The translations under genes were made by a program, and so were the position numbers. Shown one piece after another: positions 1 to 13,265 of a stretch of 64,000 nt of DNA. The stretch's first letter is position 1; the number at the start of each line of letters is the position of its first letter. The notes below the pieces were generated by a model. That model saw nothing but the letters and a program-made list of their open reading frames with translations. It ran no database searches and was not told where the DNA came from. This DNA is from Prunella strophiata (Eukaryota > Chordata > Aves > Passeriformes > Prunellidae), in NCBI GenBank assembly GCA_036583965.1, contig JAZBQD010000030.1, positions 115,320,926 through 115,384,925 on the forward strand. Reading direction: 5' to 3'.

Positions 1-1575
<1,575 letters not shown>

Positions 1576-2109
1576 TTAATGGTATAGTTACTACATCAAA
1601 TTGTGAAATTCCTCACAGAAATGAGCTATTTAAATGCAACAGGTTTTTTTTTAAACTGACAATAAGAAAAAACCCACACCTAGTTTAGTTACTTTTTAAT
1701 ATATTAATAATTTTTAATGTATTAAGAATTTTTAAAAAATAAGTAAATTCCAAGATTCCTGCCCCTCTTGCCACTACACCCAACAGGTTTAATCCAAATC
1801 TCCTCTGACAACAAAGACTCTCCTCCATCACTCCTGCCCCTCAGGACTGACACATGAACTGTCACCATATCTAAGGTACAGCTCCAAAGGAACTTCACAG
1901 AAGTGAAGTTTGGAAGTTCACAGAACTGCTGGAGAACTGGGCCAGCTCACCACATTCAACCTCATTAAATTCCAAATAAAACCAAAATCCAGGACTACCA
2001 AGAGACAAACCAGCTCCAAAGGCTGTGTCCAGCACTGCTGGACAAGCTCTGGGAATTCTGTCCCACCCAGCTGGAGTCTGGTGGGGACTCTGGAGAGTGG
2101 CTGATCCCT

Positions 2110-2800
2110 CAGCCTGCTCCTCCCTGCATCCCAGGGCACAGGTGGCTCTGGAATATCCCAGGGAGGAGACCCCAGAGCCTCTCTGGGCTCTGCTCAGGGC
2201 TGGGCACTGCCCAGGGCAGAAGTTGTGCCCCCTGTGCAGGGGAATTGCTGGGCTCAGCCCTGCCCGTGGCTCTGGGGCCATGGCTGGGCCTGGGGCAGAG
2301 CCTGGGGCTGCTCTGACCTCCTGAGCACTGGGACAGACTGGGGGACACAGGGACAGACTGGGGGACACAGGGACAGACAGGGGGACACAGGGACAGACAG
2401 GGACACACAGGGACCCCCAGGGCTGAGGCCCCTCTCCCTGGGGCTCCTCTCCAGGCTGAGCAGCCCCAGCTCCCTCAGCCTCTCCTGGGCACGGAGCTGC
2501 TCCAGGCCCTTGCTCAGCTCCAGGAGCTCCTGTCCCTGCTGTGCTGAGCACCCAGAGCTGGGCACAGCACCCAGAGGTGCCCCCAGGGCTGGGCACAGGG
2601 GCAGCAGCACCCCTGCCCTGCTGGCAATGCCCATCCCAATGACCCCAGGACACTCTGCTGGCTCAGGGACACTTTGGTGTCCCCAGGTCCTTCCCCAGCA
2701 GGTCACCCCCAGCCTGGGCTGCTGCCTGGGGTTGTTCCCCTCCAGGTACAGGACAGAAACCCTCAGGGTGAGTTTAAGCAATTCCACTGGAGAAAAGTTT
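2110..2800 (-). mobile_element. CR1 LINE fragment, antisense
   Basis: It is recognised from the CR1 reverse-strand run: CTGAGCAGCCCCAGCTCCCT, the GCTGGCAATGCCCATCC region, then CAGGTCACCCCCAGCC and GGGGTTGTTCCCCTCCAGGT. It contains the 20-bp minisatellite. The 252-codon open frame on the minus strand is part of this element and is not a reverse transcriptase. Confidence 0.85.
2330..2414. repeat. 20-bp minisatellite inside a CR1 copy
   Basis: About four copies of GGACAGACTGGGGGACACAG, the last one degenerate. It lies within antisense CR1 sequence and probably arose from it. Confidence 0.85.
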
Positions 2801-2847
2801 GTTCTGTGTATGTTTTCCATCAGAATTATTGTACTGAGTTATTAAAT

Positions 2848-2971
2848 GGAGGTGTCCAAGAAAGGCTGGAGGTGGCACTCAGTGCTCTGGGCTGGGGACA
2901 AGGTGGGGACAGGGCACAGCTGGGATTCATCTTGGAGACCTTTCCCAACCTAAATGATCCTGGAATTCTGT
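2848..2971 (+). mobile_element. CR1 3' end
   Basis: GGAGGTGTCCAAGAAAGGCT starts a CR1 3' tail that ends CCTGGAATTCTGTG. The next 60 bp are shared with the 9264-9550 copy. Confidence 0.85.
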
Positions 2972-4241
2972 GATATGAACTTGAAAAAGCAGAAGTCACC
3001 TTCTGTGACTCAAGAGAGTTGGCCATTACCAAGTCTACCTGCTCTTCTATTTTTTTACAGGATAACTTAATACTTATAATGGTTGCTGTACAAATAATTC
3101 TTCTTTTTTTTTTTTCCCCTCAAGGACAAAATAAAACGAATCACATCAAAGTTACCCAAAAAAGGTCTCACAGAAAGAAATTATAGAGAGTTTGTGCTTC
3201 TGAAACTGGACCTGCACTGAGGTACCCGAGGGACCACCCTAGAAAGCCAAACTCCCACTCTCCTCCTGTGTGGGCAGGGGGAAAAAACATTAATTTTATT
3301 TTATTACAAGTACAAGCACTTTGTAAACATCAGGAAACTGTCTGAAAGTTTCCTAAACAAACCATCAGACATTTACAAAACATTTTTGTTTCTTCCTTTC
3401 ATCTGGCAAACAAATGTGGCCCATGAAATAAACCCCACCTAAAGGAGATCTTTAGGTTCTCTGCCACAGCACTGAGCAGCAGCAAGTCCTGATCCAGCTG
3501 TCACTGTTAAAGCATCTTCAAATCCAAATATCTCCTTCAAATTCCTTAATTCTGACTGAAAAAAGGTGTTGGAATATGGGAACACTGGTGGGGTTTGCTG
3601 GTGAAAGAAACCAGGATGTGGCAGAGGAATATCAGGAGTATTGGCAGGGCCCAATCTCTGTCCTGGGCTGCATGAGCAGCACAGGGATTTGATTTTTGAG
3701 GGAAAAGTCTCAATGTGGAAGAATTCCATAGTTCAGATCAAGTATTCCCACAAAATATTGCTCTGATGTGGAAGGGGAGTTTGTATGACAAGTCTTCATG
3801 CCTATTTTCTAAGTCAAATTTGCTTGCTTACTTAAAAAATAAAGATCTAATTTCCACTCTGAAATAAACAGACTGAAAAAAATTATCTGAATTACCACCA
3901 TCCAAAAATTGTAAATAATCTAAATTCTGCAGGTTACTGCAGCAAGTCCCTTCTTTAACAATTGTGCATTTTGAGAGTCACACATTTCTGAGCACACTCT
4001 TGAACATGTATGAACTTTTCCAAAAATTCTATTTTGCTCCCCTGGGTTCATGAAGTTTTGGGTTGAATTTTTCTCCTCATACTTTTATACTCTGAAATTT
4101 GTAATGTTCCCTTCTTTTTCCAAGAGAGATTCTTTCTTCCTGATGATGGAAGAGCATGGAACAAAGCCATTATCTGTTTTATACAACCACACTGCCCAAT
4201 CCTTTATTGTTGGGGTTACTCTGATTTCTGTCTTGGATTTC

Positions 4242-4844
4242 AGGAAAGGGAAAAGAAAAGAAGGGTTTTGGAAAAGGGGGAAAAGGGGGGGGGGGGGGGG
4301 GGGGGGTAGGCGGAAAAGGGGAATACAAGGGGGAAAAAGGGGAAAAAAAGAGAAAGAGGCAAAGGGGGAAACAAGGGAAAAAAAGAGAAAAGAGGAAAAG
4401 GGGGAAAAAAACGGGGAAGAAAGGGAAGGGGAAGGGAAGGGAAGGAAGGGAAGGGAAGGAAGGGCAGGGAAGGTAAGGAAGGGCAAGGGAAGGAAGGGAA
4501 GGAAGGGAAGGACGGTGAAGGGAAGAAGGGAAGGGAAGCGAGGACGGGAAGGAAGGGAAGGAAGAGGAAGGGAAGGGAAGGGAATGGACGGGAAGGGAAG
4601 GGAAGGGAAGGGAAGGGAAGGGAAGGGAGAAGGGAAGGGAAGGGAAGGGAAGGGAAGGGAAGGGAAGGGAAGGAAGGGAAGGAGGGCAGGGAAGGGGAAG
4701 GAAAGGAAGGAAAGGAAAGGAAAGGAAAGGAAAGGAAGGAAAGGAAAGGAAGGAAAGGAAAGGAAAGGAAAGGAAGGAAGGAAAGGAAAGGAAAGGAAAG
4801 GAAAGGAAACGAAGGAAAGAAAGGAAAGGAAAAAGGAAGGAAAA
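4242..4844. repeat. Polypurine tract, (GGGAA)n/(GGAAA)n, with a run of 22 G
   Basis: About 600 bp are almost purely A and G on the plus strand. A G22 homopolymer lies at 4285-4306, then GGGAA-type repeats, grading into GGAAA-type repeats at the right. The DYRK1A-sense strand is therefore a long CU tract in the pre-mRNA. Long open frames across it are artefacts of composition. Confidence 0.95.
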
Positions 4845-6473
4845 CTGCCATTTCATAAGCTTCAGTCTCTATCTGGTGGCCAGACAGCAACACTGCAAGC
4901 TCAGATCTCCCTAAAACCAGCACACAAATCAATGAGATGCTGCATCTCAGGTCTGAGAGACAAGAAACTACTTTAATTACTATTATAAACTGTAATTAAA
5001 TAATAAGGAAATAGCCACAAAAAAGGCCCCATTATGTGTTCTCAACACATTGGTGACAAGGCACATTTTAGGGGAACTGTGACTTTTAACTCAGGAGTGC
5101 TGTTTGAACTCCCAGCCTTTGGGGATGGAACACACAACAAATTTCTCTCTTCATGGACATTTTCTTTTTTGTCCAAACAGATGGCATTGGTCCTTTTAAA
5201 AATATTCTTATTTTGATTATGGAGAATCCTGAGCTGCTTTATGGGATGCTTTAATTCAGATTTTTTTTTCTTTTAAAGAAAGATCTGCCACCATCCACAT
5301 TTATTAAAAGAAGAAAGAAAAAATATATTAATTCAGCTTGTGGATAGCACATGTTCCACTTCACAAACAGAATAAATCATGAAGATTTCATTGTGTCAGG
5401 TCAACTTTTAGCAAGAATTCCAAGTGTAATTGTTTAATTGACCTGCATGGCCACAATGATGACAGAGACTGCTGAAGTTAAACCATCATTAACAATAATG
5501 TTAATTAGGTAGTGGGAATATCTGAATTAAGGATTTTAAACTGGTGCTACAGCATGAACTTGGCAATGTTCTTGATGTGATCAGTAAAATCTCTGGCCAA
5601 GACCTGGTCAGTGAAACCTCAAATCCTGCAGAATATTATTTATATATAATAATATATAATATATCTTAATTATATAAATTATATGTATATAAATAAATAA
5701 AAATTATGTGAATTATGTTAGATAAACAGAGCTAGAAAGTGTTTAACAGTCAGCCTGACCTTCCCATTCCAGGTGCTTCACAAAAGCTGAACTGCTGGAA
5801 TTTGTTACCAAAATCTCACCTCAACTCCTTTATCAGGTAAATAAATTTTCTAATAATTTTGTAATTAAATGAAAAGAGTTTCAGGCAATCTGAGCATCCA
5901 TGATGGAGATAAACAGAGCAGCAAAAAACAGAGAAACTTTGAAGTTGGGACAACTTTTAAGCTCCTATCTTTCATTCCCATCAGGCTGTGTTGAACTCAC
6001 AAGATGGAACCAGTTAAAACTGGACAGAAAATATTAATTTATTACCACTGCAGGAGAAAGATCCCAGGGATCCCAACTTTTCTGTTCACCCTGGACCATG
6101 TGTTCCCACACCTCCCTGAAATGAAGCACTCAGCAGCCACAGCCAAGAGCAGGACCTCTCCTGCCAGCACTCTTTGGGAAATAAAAGCCTTAAAAAATAA
6201 CTCCTGAAGGAAAAAAAAATGTAAAAAGACAGAGCTGGGAGTTTTTAACTGTAATTTAAAACCTCATAAATAAGTGAAAAACAAAACAATCTGGCTGGTC
6301 TTGGAGTATTTTCCTAGAATTCTTTGATCCTTGTCAGTGCTGGGTTTGGGGACCACAGCCAGAAAGCAATAAGTGTAAGAGAAAATTATGTAAATAATCT
6401 TTTAAGAGCAACTTATATGTAATTGTTTATATTATTTACATTTAATATAAATACAGATAATTTATATAATCTG

Positions 6474-7002
6474 AATATAAATTGTCATTATTGTTCCCTA
6501 ACCTTTAATCTGCAACTGTGAATGATTCCCCAAAAACCAAATTATTGCCTGCAAGCCATTACAACCCCAAATGCAAGCAGGACAGAGCAGGAATAAAACC
6601 AATAAATTCACATGCAAGACCTGGCTTCCCTTTCTCTGCTGATGAATTAAAATCATTCCAGGAACCTGAACCAGACACTCCATTAAAAAAGGAGTCAGTC
6701 TGCAACAAAGACACAAAAATAACCTGATAATCTAATGTAATCTAAATACATAGATTTTATACAGTTTTAATATAAATTGTCATTATTGTTCCCTAACCTT
6801 TAATATGCAACTGTGAATGATTCCCCAAATACCAGAATATGGCCTGCAAGCCAACACAACCCCAAATCCAAGCAGGAATAAAACCAATAAATTCAAATTC
6901 CCTTTCTCTGCTGATGAATTAAAATCATTCCAGGAGCCTGAACCAGACACTCCATAAAAAAAAAGAGGAGTCAGTCTGCAGCAAAGGCACAAAAATAACC
7001 TG
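6474..7002. repeat. Direct duplication, two copies offset by 295 bp
   Basis: The copy at 6474-6726 is repeated at 6769-7002. Both begin AATATAAATTGTCATTATTG and end in AAAAATAACCTG, with small deletions and substitutions between them. This is a local tandem duplication, with no coding content that I can recognise. Confidence 0.9.
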
Positions 7003-7020
7003 GGAGAGCATCCTCAGGTA

Positions 7021-7153
7021 CTGAGGGAAGCTCGGGGATGGGATTTGGGCAGAGCTCTGCCGGCAGCACCGCGGCGCTGCGGCCAGCAGAGGGGGGCGGC
7101 AGCTCGGGGAAGGCGGCGCTGGAGCCCCGGCAGCGCCGCGCGCGCGGGGAAAG
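7021..7153. promoter_or_regulatory. Small CpG-rich block
   Basis: About 130 bp of very GC- and CpG-rich sequence, with CCGCGGCGCTGCGG and CGCCGCGCGCGCGGGG words, stands alone in AT-rich intron. It sits exactly between the 295-bp duplication and the 20-bp minisatellite. It could be a mini CpG island or a GC-rich minisatellite seed. No exon structure is visible. Confidence 0.35.
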
Positions 7154-7803
7154 CCCATTTCCCAAACCAAATCCCCATTTCCCAAACCAAATCCTCATTT
7201 CCACAGCCTAAATCATGATTTTCCCAGTCCAAATCCTGATTTTCGCAGCCCAAATTCCCATTTCCCAAACCAAATCCTCATTTCCACAGCCTAAATAATG
7301 ATTTCCCCAGCCCAAATCCTGATTTCCCAAACCAAATCCTCATTTCCCAAACCAAATCCTCATTTCCCAAACCAAATCCTCATTTCCCAAACCAAATCCT
7401 GATTTCCCAGCCCAAATCCTCATTTCCCAAACCAAATCCTCATTTCCCAAACCAAATCCTGATTTCCCAGCCCAAATCCCCATTTCCCAGCCCAAATTCT
7501 GATTTTCGCAGCCCAAATCCTGATTTTCCCAAACCAAATCCTCATTTCCACAGCCTAAATAATGATTTCCCCAGCCCAAATCCCCATTTCCCAGCCCAAA
7601 TTCCCATTTCCCAGCCCAAATCCTGATTTCCCCAGCCCAAATCCCCATTTCCCCAGCCCAAAGTCCCATTTCCCAGCCTAAAAATCCCCATTTTTCGAGC
7701 CCAAATCCCAATTTCCCGAGCCCAAATCCTCATTTCCTGAGCCCAAATCTCCATTTCCCAGCCCAAAAATCCCCATTTCCCCAGCCCAAATCCCTATTTC
7801 CCA
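7154..7803. repeat. 20-21 bp minisatellite, about 31 copies
   Basis: Units are variants of CATTTCCCAAACCAAATCCT and CATTTCCCAGCCCAAATCCC, with some 21-bp units. A multi-unit block containing CATTTCCACAGCCTAAAT and an ATGATTTCCCC unit recurs near 7190, 7280 and 7540, so there is higher-order structure. The open frames across it come from the period and are not genes. Confidence 0.95.
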
Positions 7804-7805
7804 GT

Positions 7806-8993
7806 GCACTTTTAGGGCACCCAAACAGTTCAGTTTTAAGGCACCCAAATTGGGTGTTTTAGGGCACTCAGAAAAGTTATTTTTAGGGCACCCAAATGGG
7901 GTATTTTAGGGCACCCAAACAGTTTACTTTTAGGGTACCTAAATGAGTTACTTTTAGTGTACCCAAAGACATTTTAGGGTACCCAAACAATTTACTTTTA
8001 GGGCACCCAAAAAGTTATTTTTAGGGCACCCAATGAAGTTATTTTTAGGGCACCCAAAGAGGTCATTTTAGGGCACCCTAAAAGTTTACTTTTAAGACAC
8101 CCAAATGAGGTATTTTAGGGCACCCAAAGAGGTTATTTTAGGGCACCCCAACAGTTTACTTTTAGGGCATGCAAATGGGGTATTTTAGGACACCAAAAGA
8201 AGTTACTTTTAGGGTACCAAAAGAAGTTTAAGGGCACCCAAACAGTTTACTTTTAGGGCACCCAAAGAAGTGACTTTTAGGGTAGCTAAATTAATTATTT
8301 TTAGGGTACCCAAAGAAGTTTGAGAGCACTCGAAGACTTTACTTTTAGGGCACCCAAAGAAGTTTATTTAGGGCATCCAAAGAGGTTATTTTAGGGCACC
8401 CAAACAGTTTACTTTTAGGACATCCAAATGGGGTATTTTAGAGCACTCAAAGTTACTTTTAGGGTACCTTAGTGAGTTACTTTTAGGGCACCCAAATGGG
8501 GTGTTTTAGGGCACCTAAAAAAGTTACTTTTAGGATACCCAAAGAGATTATTTTAGGGCACCCAAAAAAGTTACTTTTAGGGCACCCAATTACTTTACTT
8601 TTAGAACACACTACAAAGTTGCTTTTAGGGCATCCTAACAGTTTACTTTTAGGGCACCCAAGCAGATTATCTTAGGGCACACTACGAAGTGGATTTTAGG
8701 GCACTCAATCAGTTACTTTTAGGGCACACTACAAAGTGGATTTTAGGACACCCTAATAGTTTACTTTTAGGGCACCCATATTTTAGAATACCCAAGCAGG
8801 TTGGTTTTAGGGTACCCAAACAGTGACTTTTAGGGCACACTACAAAGTGGATTTTAGGGCACTCAATCAGTTACTTTTAGGGCACACTACAAAGTTGCTT
8901 TTAGGGCACCCTAATAGTTTACTTTTATGACACCCATATTTTAGAATACCCAAGCAGGTTGGTTTTAGGGTACCCAAACAATGACTTTTAGGC
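7806..8993. repeat. 24-bp minisatellite with TTAGGG in most units, about 49 copies
   Basis: Units approximate ACTTTTAGGGCACCCAAA followed by six variable bases such as GAAGTT or CAGTTT. The right end shows a block of about 158 bp repeated twice, with ACCCATATTTTAGAATACCC starting near 8775 and again near 8932. The array directly follows the 20-bp minisatellite, but the unit is unrelated. Confidence 0.95.
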
Positions 8994-9263
8994 TGTGGAA
9001 AGCTGTGACACCCAAGCTGTCCCAATGGTCCAGGCTGCTGATGTTGGGAAATTCCAGGAAACTGAAGCTCCCAGCCCCAATCCTGGTCTGACTGCATGGA
9101 AAAAATCCAACCCTAAAGGATCAAACTCCCTCAATCTGCCTGAAGTCACCTTTTTCCTCCTCCTGTTTTTGTGGGTATATTTAGATCAAATTATCAAGGC
9201 TTCTCCAACAGCCAATTCCTTTTGCTGCATATTAAAAGCAGGATTTTCTGGAAGATAAATATT

Positions 9264-9550
9264 GGAGAAAAGGAGGCTCAGGGGGGACCTTGTGGCTCTG
9301 ACAGGAGGGGGACAAGGACAGGAGCAGAGGAACAGCCTCAGGCTGGGCCAGGGCAGGCTCAGCTTGGCCAGCAGCAGGAATTTGCCCATGGAAAGGCTGC
9401 TCAGGCCTTGGCAGGGGCTGCCCAGGGAGCTTTGCAGTGCCCATCCCTGCAGGTGTCCCCTGCAGGTGGCACTCAGTGCCCTGGGCATGGGGCACAGCTG
9501 GGACTCATTCCTGGAGATTTTTCCAACCTAAATGACCCTGGAATTCTGTG
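9264..9550 (+). mobile_element. CR1 3' portion
   Basis: Typical CR1 sense sequence, with GGCTCAGGGGGGACCTTGTG, then CAGCAGGAATTTGCCCATGG, ending GGAATTCTGTG. Confidence 0.88.
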
Positions 9551-9774
9551 GTATGAACTTGCAAAGGCAGAAGTCACCTTCTGTGACCAAAGAGAGTTTG
9601 CCATTGTAAAAGGCTGCTCTGTGTTAGAAGCTCTACAAGGAGATGACAGAGAGATTCCACCAGAGGGATTCCACCAGAGGAATGAAACAACCACCTAAAG
9701 ATGGCCCCAACAATGTTCTCTGCAAGGTTCCTTTCCAGAATTGACATTTACAGGACAGATCTTTATCAAGTTTT

Positions 9775-9795
9775 TTGATAAAAAACTTTTATCAA
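9775..9795. repeat. Perfect 9-bp hairpin
   Basis: TTGATAAAA and TTTTATCAA flank a three-base AAC loop. It is AT-rich and has no T-rich tail or gene context suggesting a function. Confidence 0.7.
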
Positions 9796-10629
9796 GGCCA
9801 GAGAGAAGTGGCAGCATATTCATGGCAATCCCTTGAATAAAAAGGATTCCTTGTAGGAATGTCATAAAGGAAGAATCTGTAACATGCAGGGATCAATGGG
9901 ACACAAACCCCCAGATGTTTGCAGATCACATCTGGAGAGCAAAGCACAAAGCCTTCAACCATAGAGGTCAAGGTTTTTATAAGAGAAAAAGTTGTTTTTT
10001 AATCAAGATGAGCCAGAGTTGCAAAAGGGCAACACAAAAGAAAGAACAAGGAATTTATTCTGCAGAGAGACCAGGTCCAGAGCAGATGATCTGAGCCACC
10101 AGCAGGGAGGTCTCAGCTGGATCTGGCTGTGTAGATAAAATCAGAAGTGCAGTGCAAAGACAAAAAGTCTTTGAGAGTCCCCACAGAGGCTCACACAGAA
10201 CCTCCACTCCAAGCAGGAGCCTGGTGAGGAGAACTCCTGGTGGGACTGGGTGATGGGAGAAGCACAAGAATTTGAGGAAGGAAAGAGGCAAGGAAAGCAA
10301 GTGGTCAGAAGACTTGAGAAAGCTGGCCACCATCACAGCCAAGAACATTGATTCTATAAAACTGTGTTGGTGGGGCAGAGACAGCTTGATTGCCATGGTC
10401 AAGGTGGCCAGCTGATTATTTCCTCACATGGATCATGTCCACACAACCTAAAATTCCTTGGGTTTGTTTCTAAAATGCCTTGAAAGGATTCAGGTGCAAC
10501 TTTTCTTGACTGACCAGCCTCACTGTAGAAGTTTTGGAAGACCTTGAACCTAAAAAGACTCACATAAAATGCCTTTGTAAATCCTCAAGCTAAATATTAT
10601 TATATAGGAGATCTCCTCTTCCTCCTGGT

Positions 10630-10705
10630 TGGCCTTCAGGAAAGGAAACCCATCCTTGGCCAGCTCCCTCAGGAAAGGAAACTCATCCCTGGCCAGCTCC
10701 AGTCA
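10630..10705. repeat. 40-bp imperfect tandem duplication
   Basis: Two adjacent copies of a segment running CAGGAAAGGAAACYCATCC and then TGGCCAGCTCC. Confidence 0.75.
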
Positions 10706-11363
10706 CTGGAGACCTCCAAATCCTGGCCCTCCAACATCCTGGCCATTCTCATTCCCTCTAATCCTTTCCTCCTCCTGCAGAAGTGTCTTCCCACAGCACC
10801 AGAGCATCTCTTGGTGGTTCTGGAGACTTTTCTACCTAAAACACCTTGAGCAGCAAACACACTTCATCTCCACCCTCTTCAGTGAAACATTCCCCATCAG
10901 TCTGCACCAAATTTTCAATTTCTGACTTACAGGCTTTGCTGGAACCCATCTGCCCTGATGTTTCCACAACTGGGCCATGGAATTTTTAAAAACCAACAGA
11001 ATTCCCACTTATCCAGAGCCACAGCAGCTCTTGTGGCTCCTGGCACTCTGAGCTGGGGAGCTCCTTTAGCAGTCCTACCTACTCAAATAAAATCTATTTT
11101 GTGCAAACTTCTGTATTCCAAATACACCAACCAGTGACTTTGCATTGCAAAACTGTCCATTAGGATAAGTAACAAAGCAATCAGCTGCTAACAAACAGCA
11201 CAAAAATTTTAAAACCAGTTATTATTTTTAAAAATGCTTTTAACAGTTCTCCACTTGGCCAATCTTTCTCTCCCCTTATTTAAAAAAAGTTACAAGTAGA
11301 ATAACGATAATAAATACGTTCCAGAAGTTTAGAAACAACTTGAAAAACGTTTTTTGAAGTTGT

Positions 11364-11477
11364 AGTATACACATATATACATATGTATATATACATATAT
11401 ATGTATGCATATATGTACACGTATATATGTACATATATATATACATATAGCTATACATATATATATGTAACATATAT
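11364..11477. repeat. TA/CA-type microsatellite
   Basis: An irregular ATATAC/ATATGT tract of about 110 bp with many short palindromes, for example ATATATGTATGC. Length variation between individuals is likely. Confidence 0.9.
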
Positions 11478-11639
11478 GAAATATAAATATTTTAAATATA
11501 CTGTTGTATATCAATTCCATCCTTAAGAGTTGGAAGTTAATTAGTTTAAAAACAAAAACCCTACAAGAATCAATGCCCTGATCCTGTAATTTTTGGTTCT
11601 ATAATACAGGGACAGAGGGACGTTTCACAAGGGGTTAGA

Positions 11640-12254
<615 letters not shown>

Positions 12255-12269
12255 TCAGGGAGAAGGTTG

Positions 12270-12950
12270 TCTGCAGGGCTGGGCAGGGACTTCTCACAAG
12301 GACACAGGGAATTGTTGTATTGCACTAAGTAGTTTTTTAGTTGATAATTGTTTTTGCAGTGGGTGTTTGGGTCATTGGCACTTGTTATATAATCTGTATC
12401 CTGTTGTCTCACATGGTTTGTCCCATTTTCCCCTTTCATCCCCCCAGGCCCTGGTGGGCAGCGGTTAATCCTGGGTTCACCCCTCCCCTTGCCCCCCTTC
12501 CCCTGAGCTTAAAACCCCCTGCACAGGTGAGCTTGTTCTCTTTTTCACCTGGGAAGCCCTGTGGATTGTCTGGTGGCTCCTACCAAGGAACTAAAGTAGG
12601 ACTTTGTTCCCAAGAGGAAAAGAGCACCTTTGGTCTCTTACTTTTGTCTCCTGTGAGACTGACCAGGGTAAGGTCCAGACCTGGCCAGATTGGACTGGAC
12701 CAGCCTCACAGGTCAAACTCACAGGGAATGGCTTTAAGCTGAGAGAGGGCAGGGCTGGATGGGATACTGGGAATTAGGAATTGTTCCCTGGCAGGGTGGG
12801 CAGACCCTGGCACAGCTGTGGCTGCCCCTGGATCCCTGGCAGTGCCCAAGGCCAGGCTGGAGCAAAACCTGGTCTGGTGGAAGGTGTCCCTGCCCATCAG
12901 AAATCCATCTTCAAAGGTCCCTTCCAACCCAAACCATGCTGGGACTCTAA
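12270..12950 (+). mobile_element. CR1 3' portion interrupted by a solo LTR
   Basis: CR1 sequence at about 12270-12312 resumes at 12730-12950 with GGCTTTAAGCTGAGAGAGGG and a tail GGTCCCTTCCAACCCAAACC. The left limit is uncertain. Confidence 0.8.
12313..12723. mobile_element. Solo LTR of an endogenous retrovirus (411 bp) inserted in CR1
   Basis: The segment starts TGTTGTATTG and ends CTCACA, so it has TG...CA termini, and it is flanked on both sides by the 6-bp direct repeat GGGAAT (12307-12312 and 12724-12729). A TATA-like CTTAAAACC occurs near 12508. The flanks read as CR1 sequence that becomes continuous once the LTR and one GGGAAT copy are ignored. No gag, pol or env remains. The LTR class was assigned from termini, length and target duplication, not a database match. 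Confidence 0.8.
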
Positions 12951-13194
12951 TCCTGAGCATCCCTTTTCTCACATCTCCACCTGGGTGTCATAACTCAGTC
13001 AGAATTTGGCAGGGGTTACTCCAAACACACAAATTCCGTGTATGGACTCCACAAAAGCCAGAAAAACCCAAAAGCCAGAAAACCACACAAGTTCTGCCTT
13101 TCAGGGCTGCTCCCAGCAGCTTTCTGGACTGACTGTACCAAAGGAAAATCCAGTGCTCAGCCTCAGCAGCTCATCTTTGTTTGGGGATAAGGTT

Positions 13195-13265
13195 TAGGGG
13201 TGGTGCTGGGGTGATCCCAAAGGGCTCTTCCAAGCCTGGTGATTCCCTGAATCCCTGATTCCCTG
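13195..13265 (+). mobile_element. Degenerate CR1 3' tail
   Basis: GGGCTCTTCCAAGCCTGGTG is followed by three ATTCCCTG-like words, the usual form of a CR1 terminal repeat. Confidence 0.5.

Noticed and set aside
1895..2653. 252-codon open frame on the minus strand
   Set aside because: It runs through CR1 and the 20-bp minisatellite, has no known domain, and overlaps other long frames in GC-rich DNA.
4050..4976. 308-codon open frame rich in Lys, Gly, Glu and Arg
   Set aside because: It is a translation of the polypurine tract; the complementary frames are equally long and Pro/Phe/Ser-rich.
7340..7766. Gly/Trp/Glu-rich repeat protein on the minus strand
   Set aside because: Produced by the 20-21 bp minisatellite; unit lengths vary and the frame shifts along the array.
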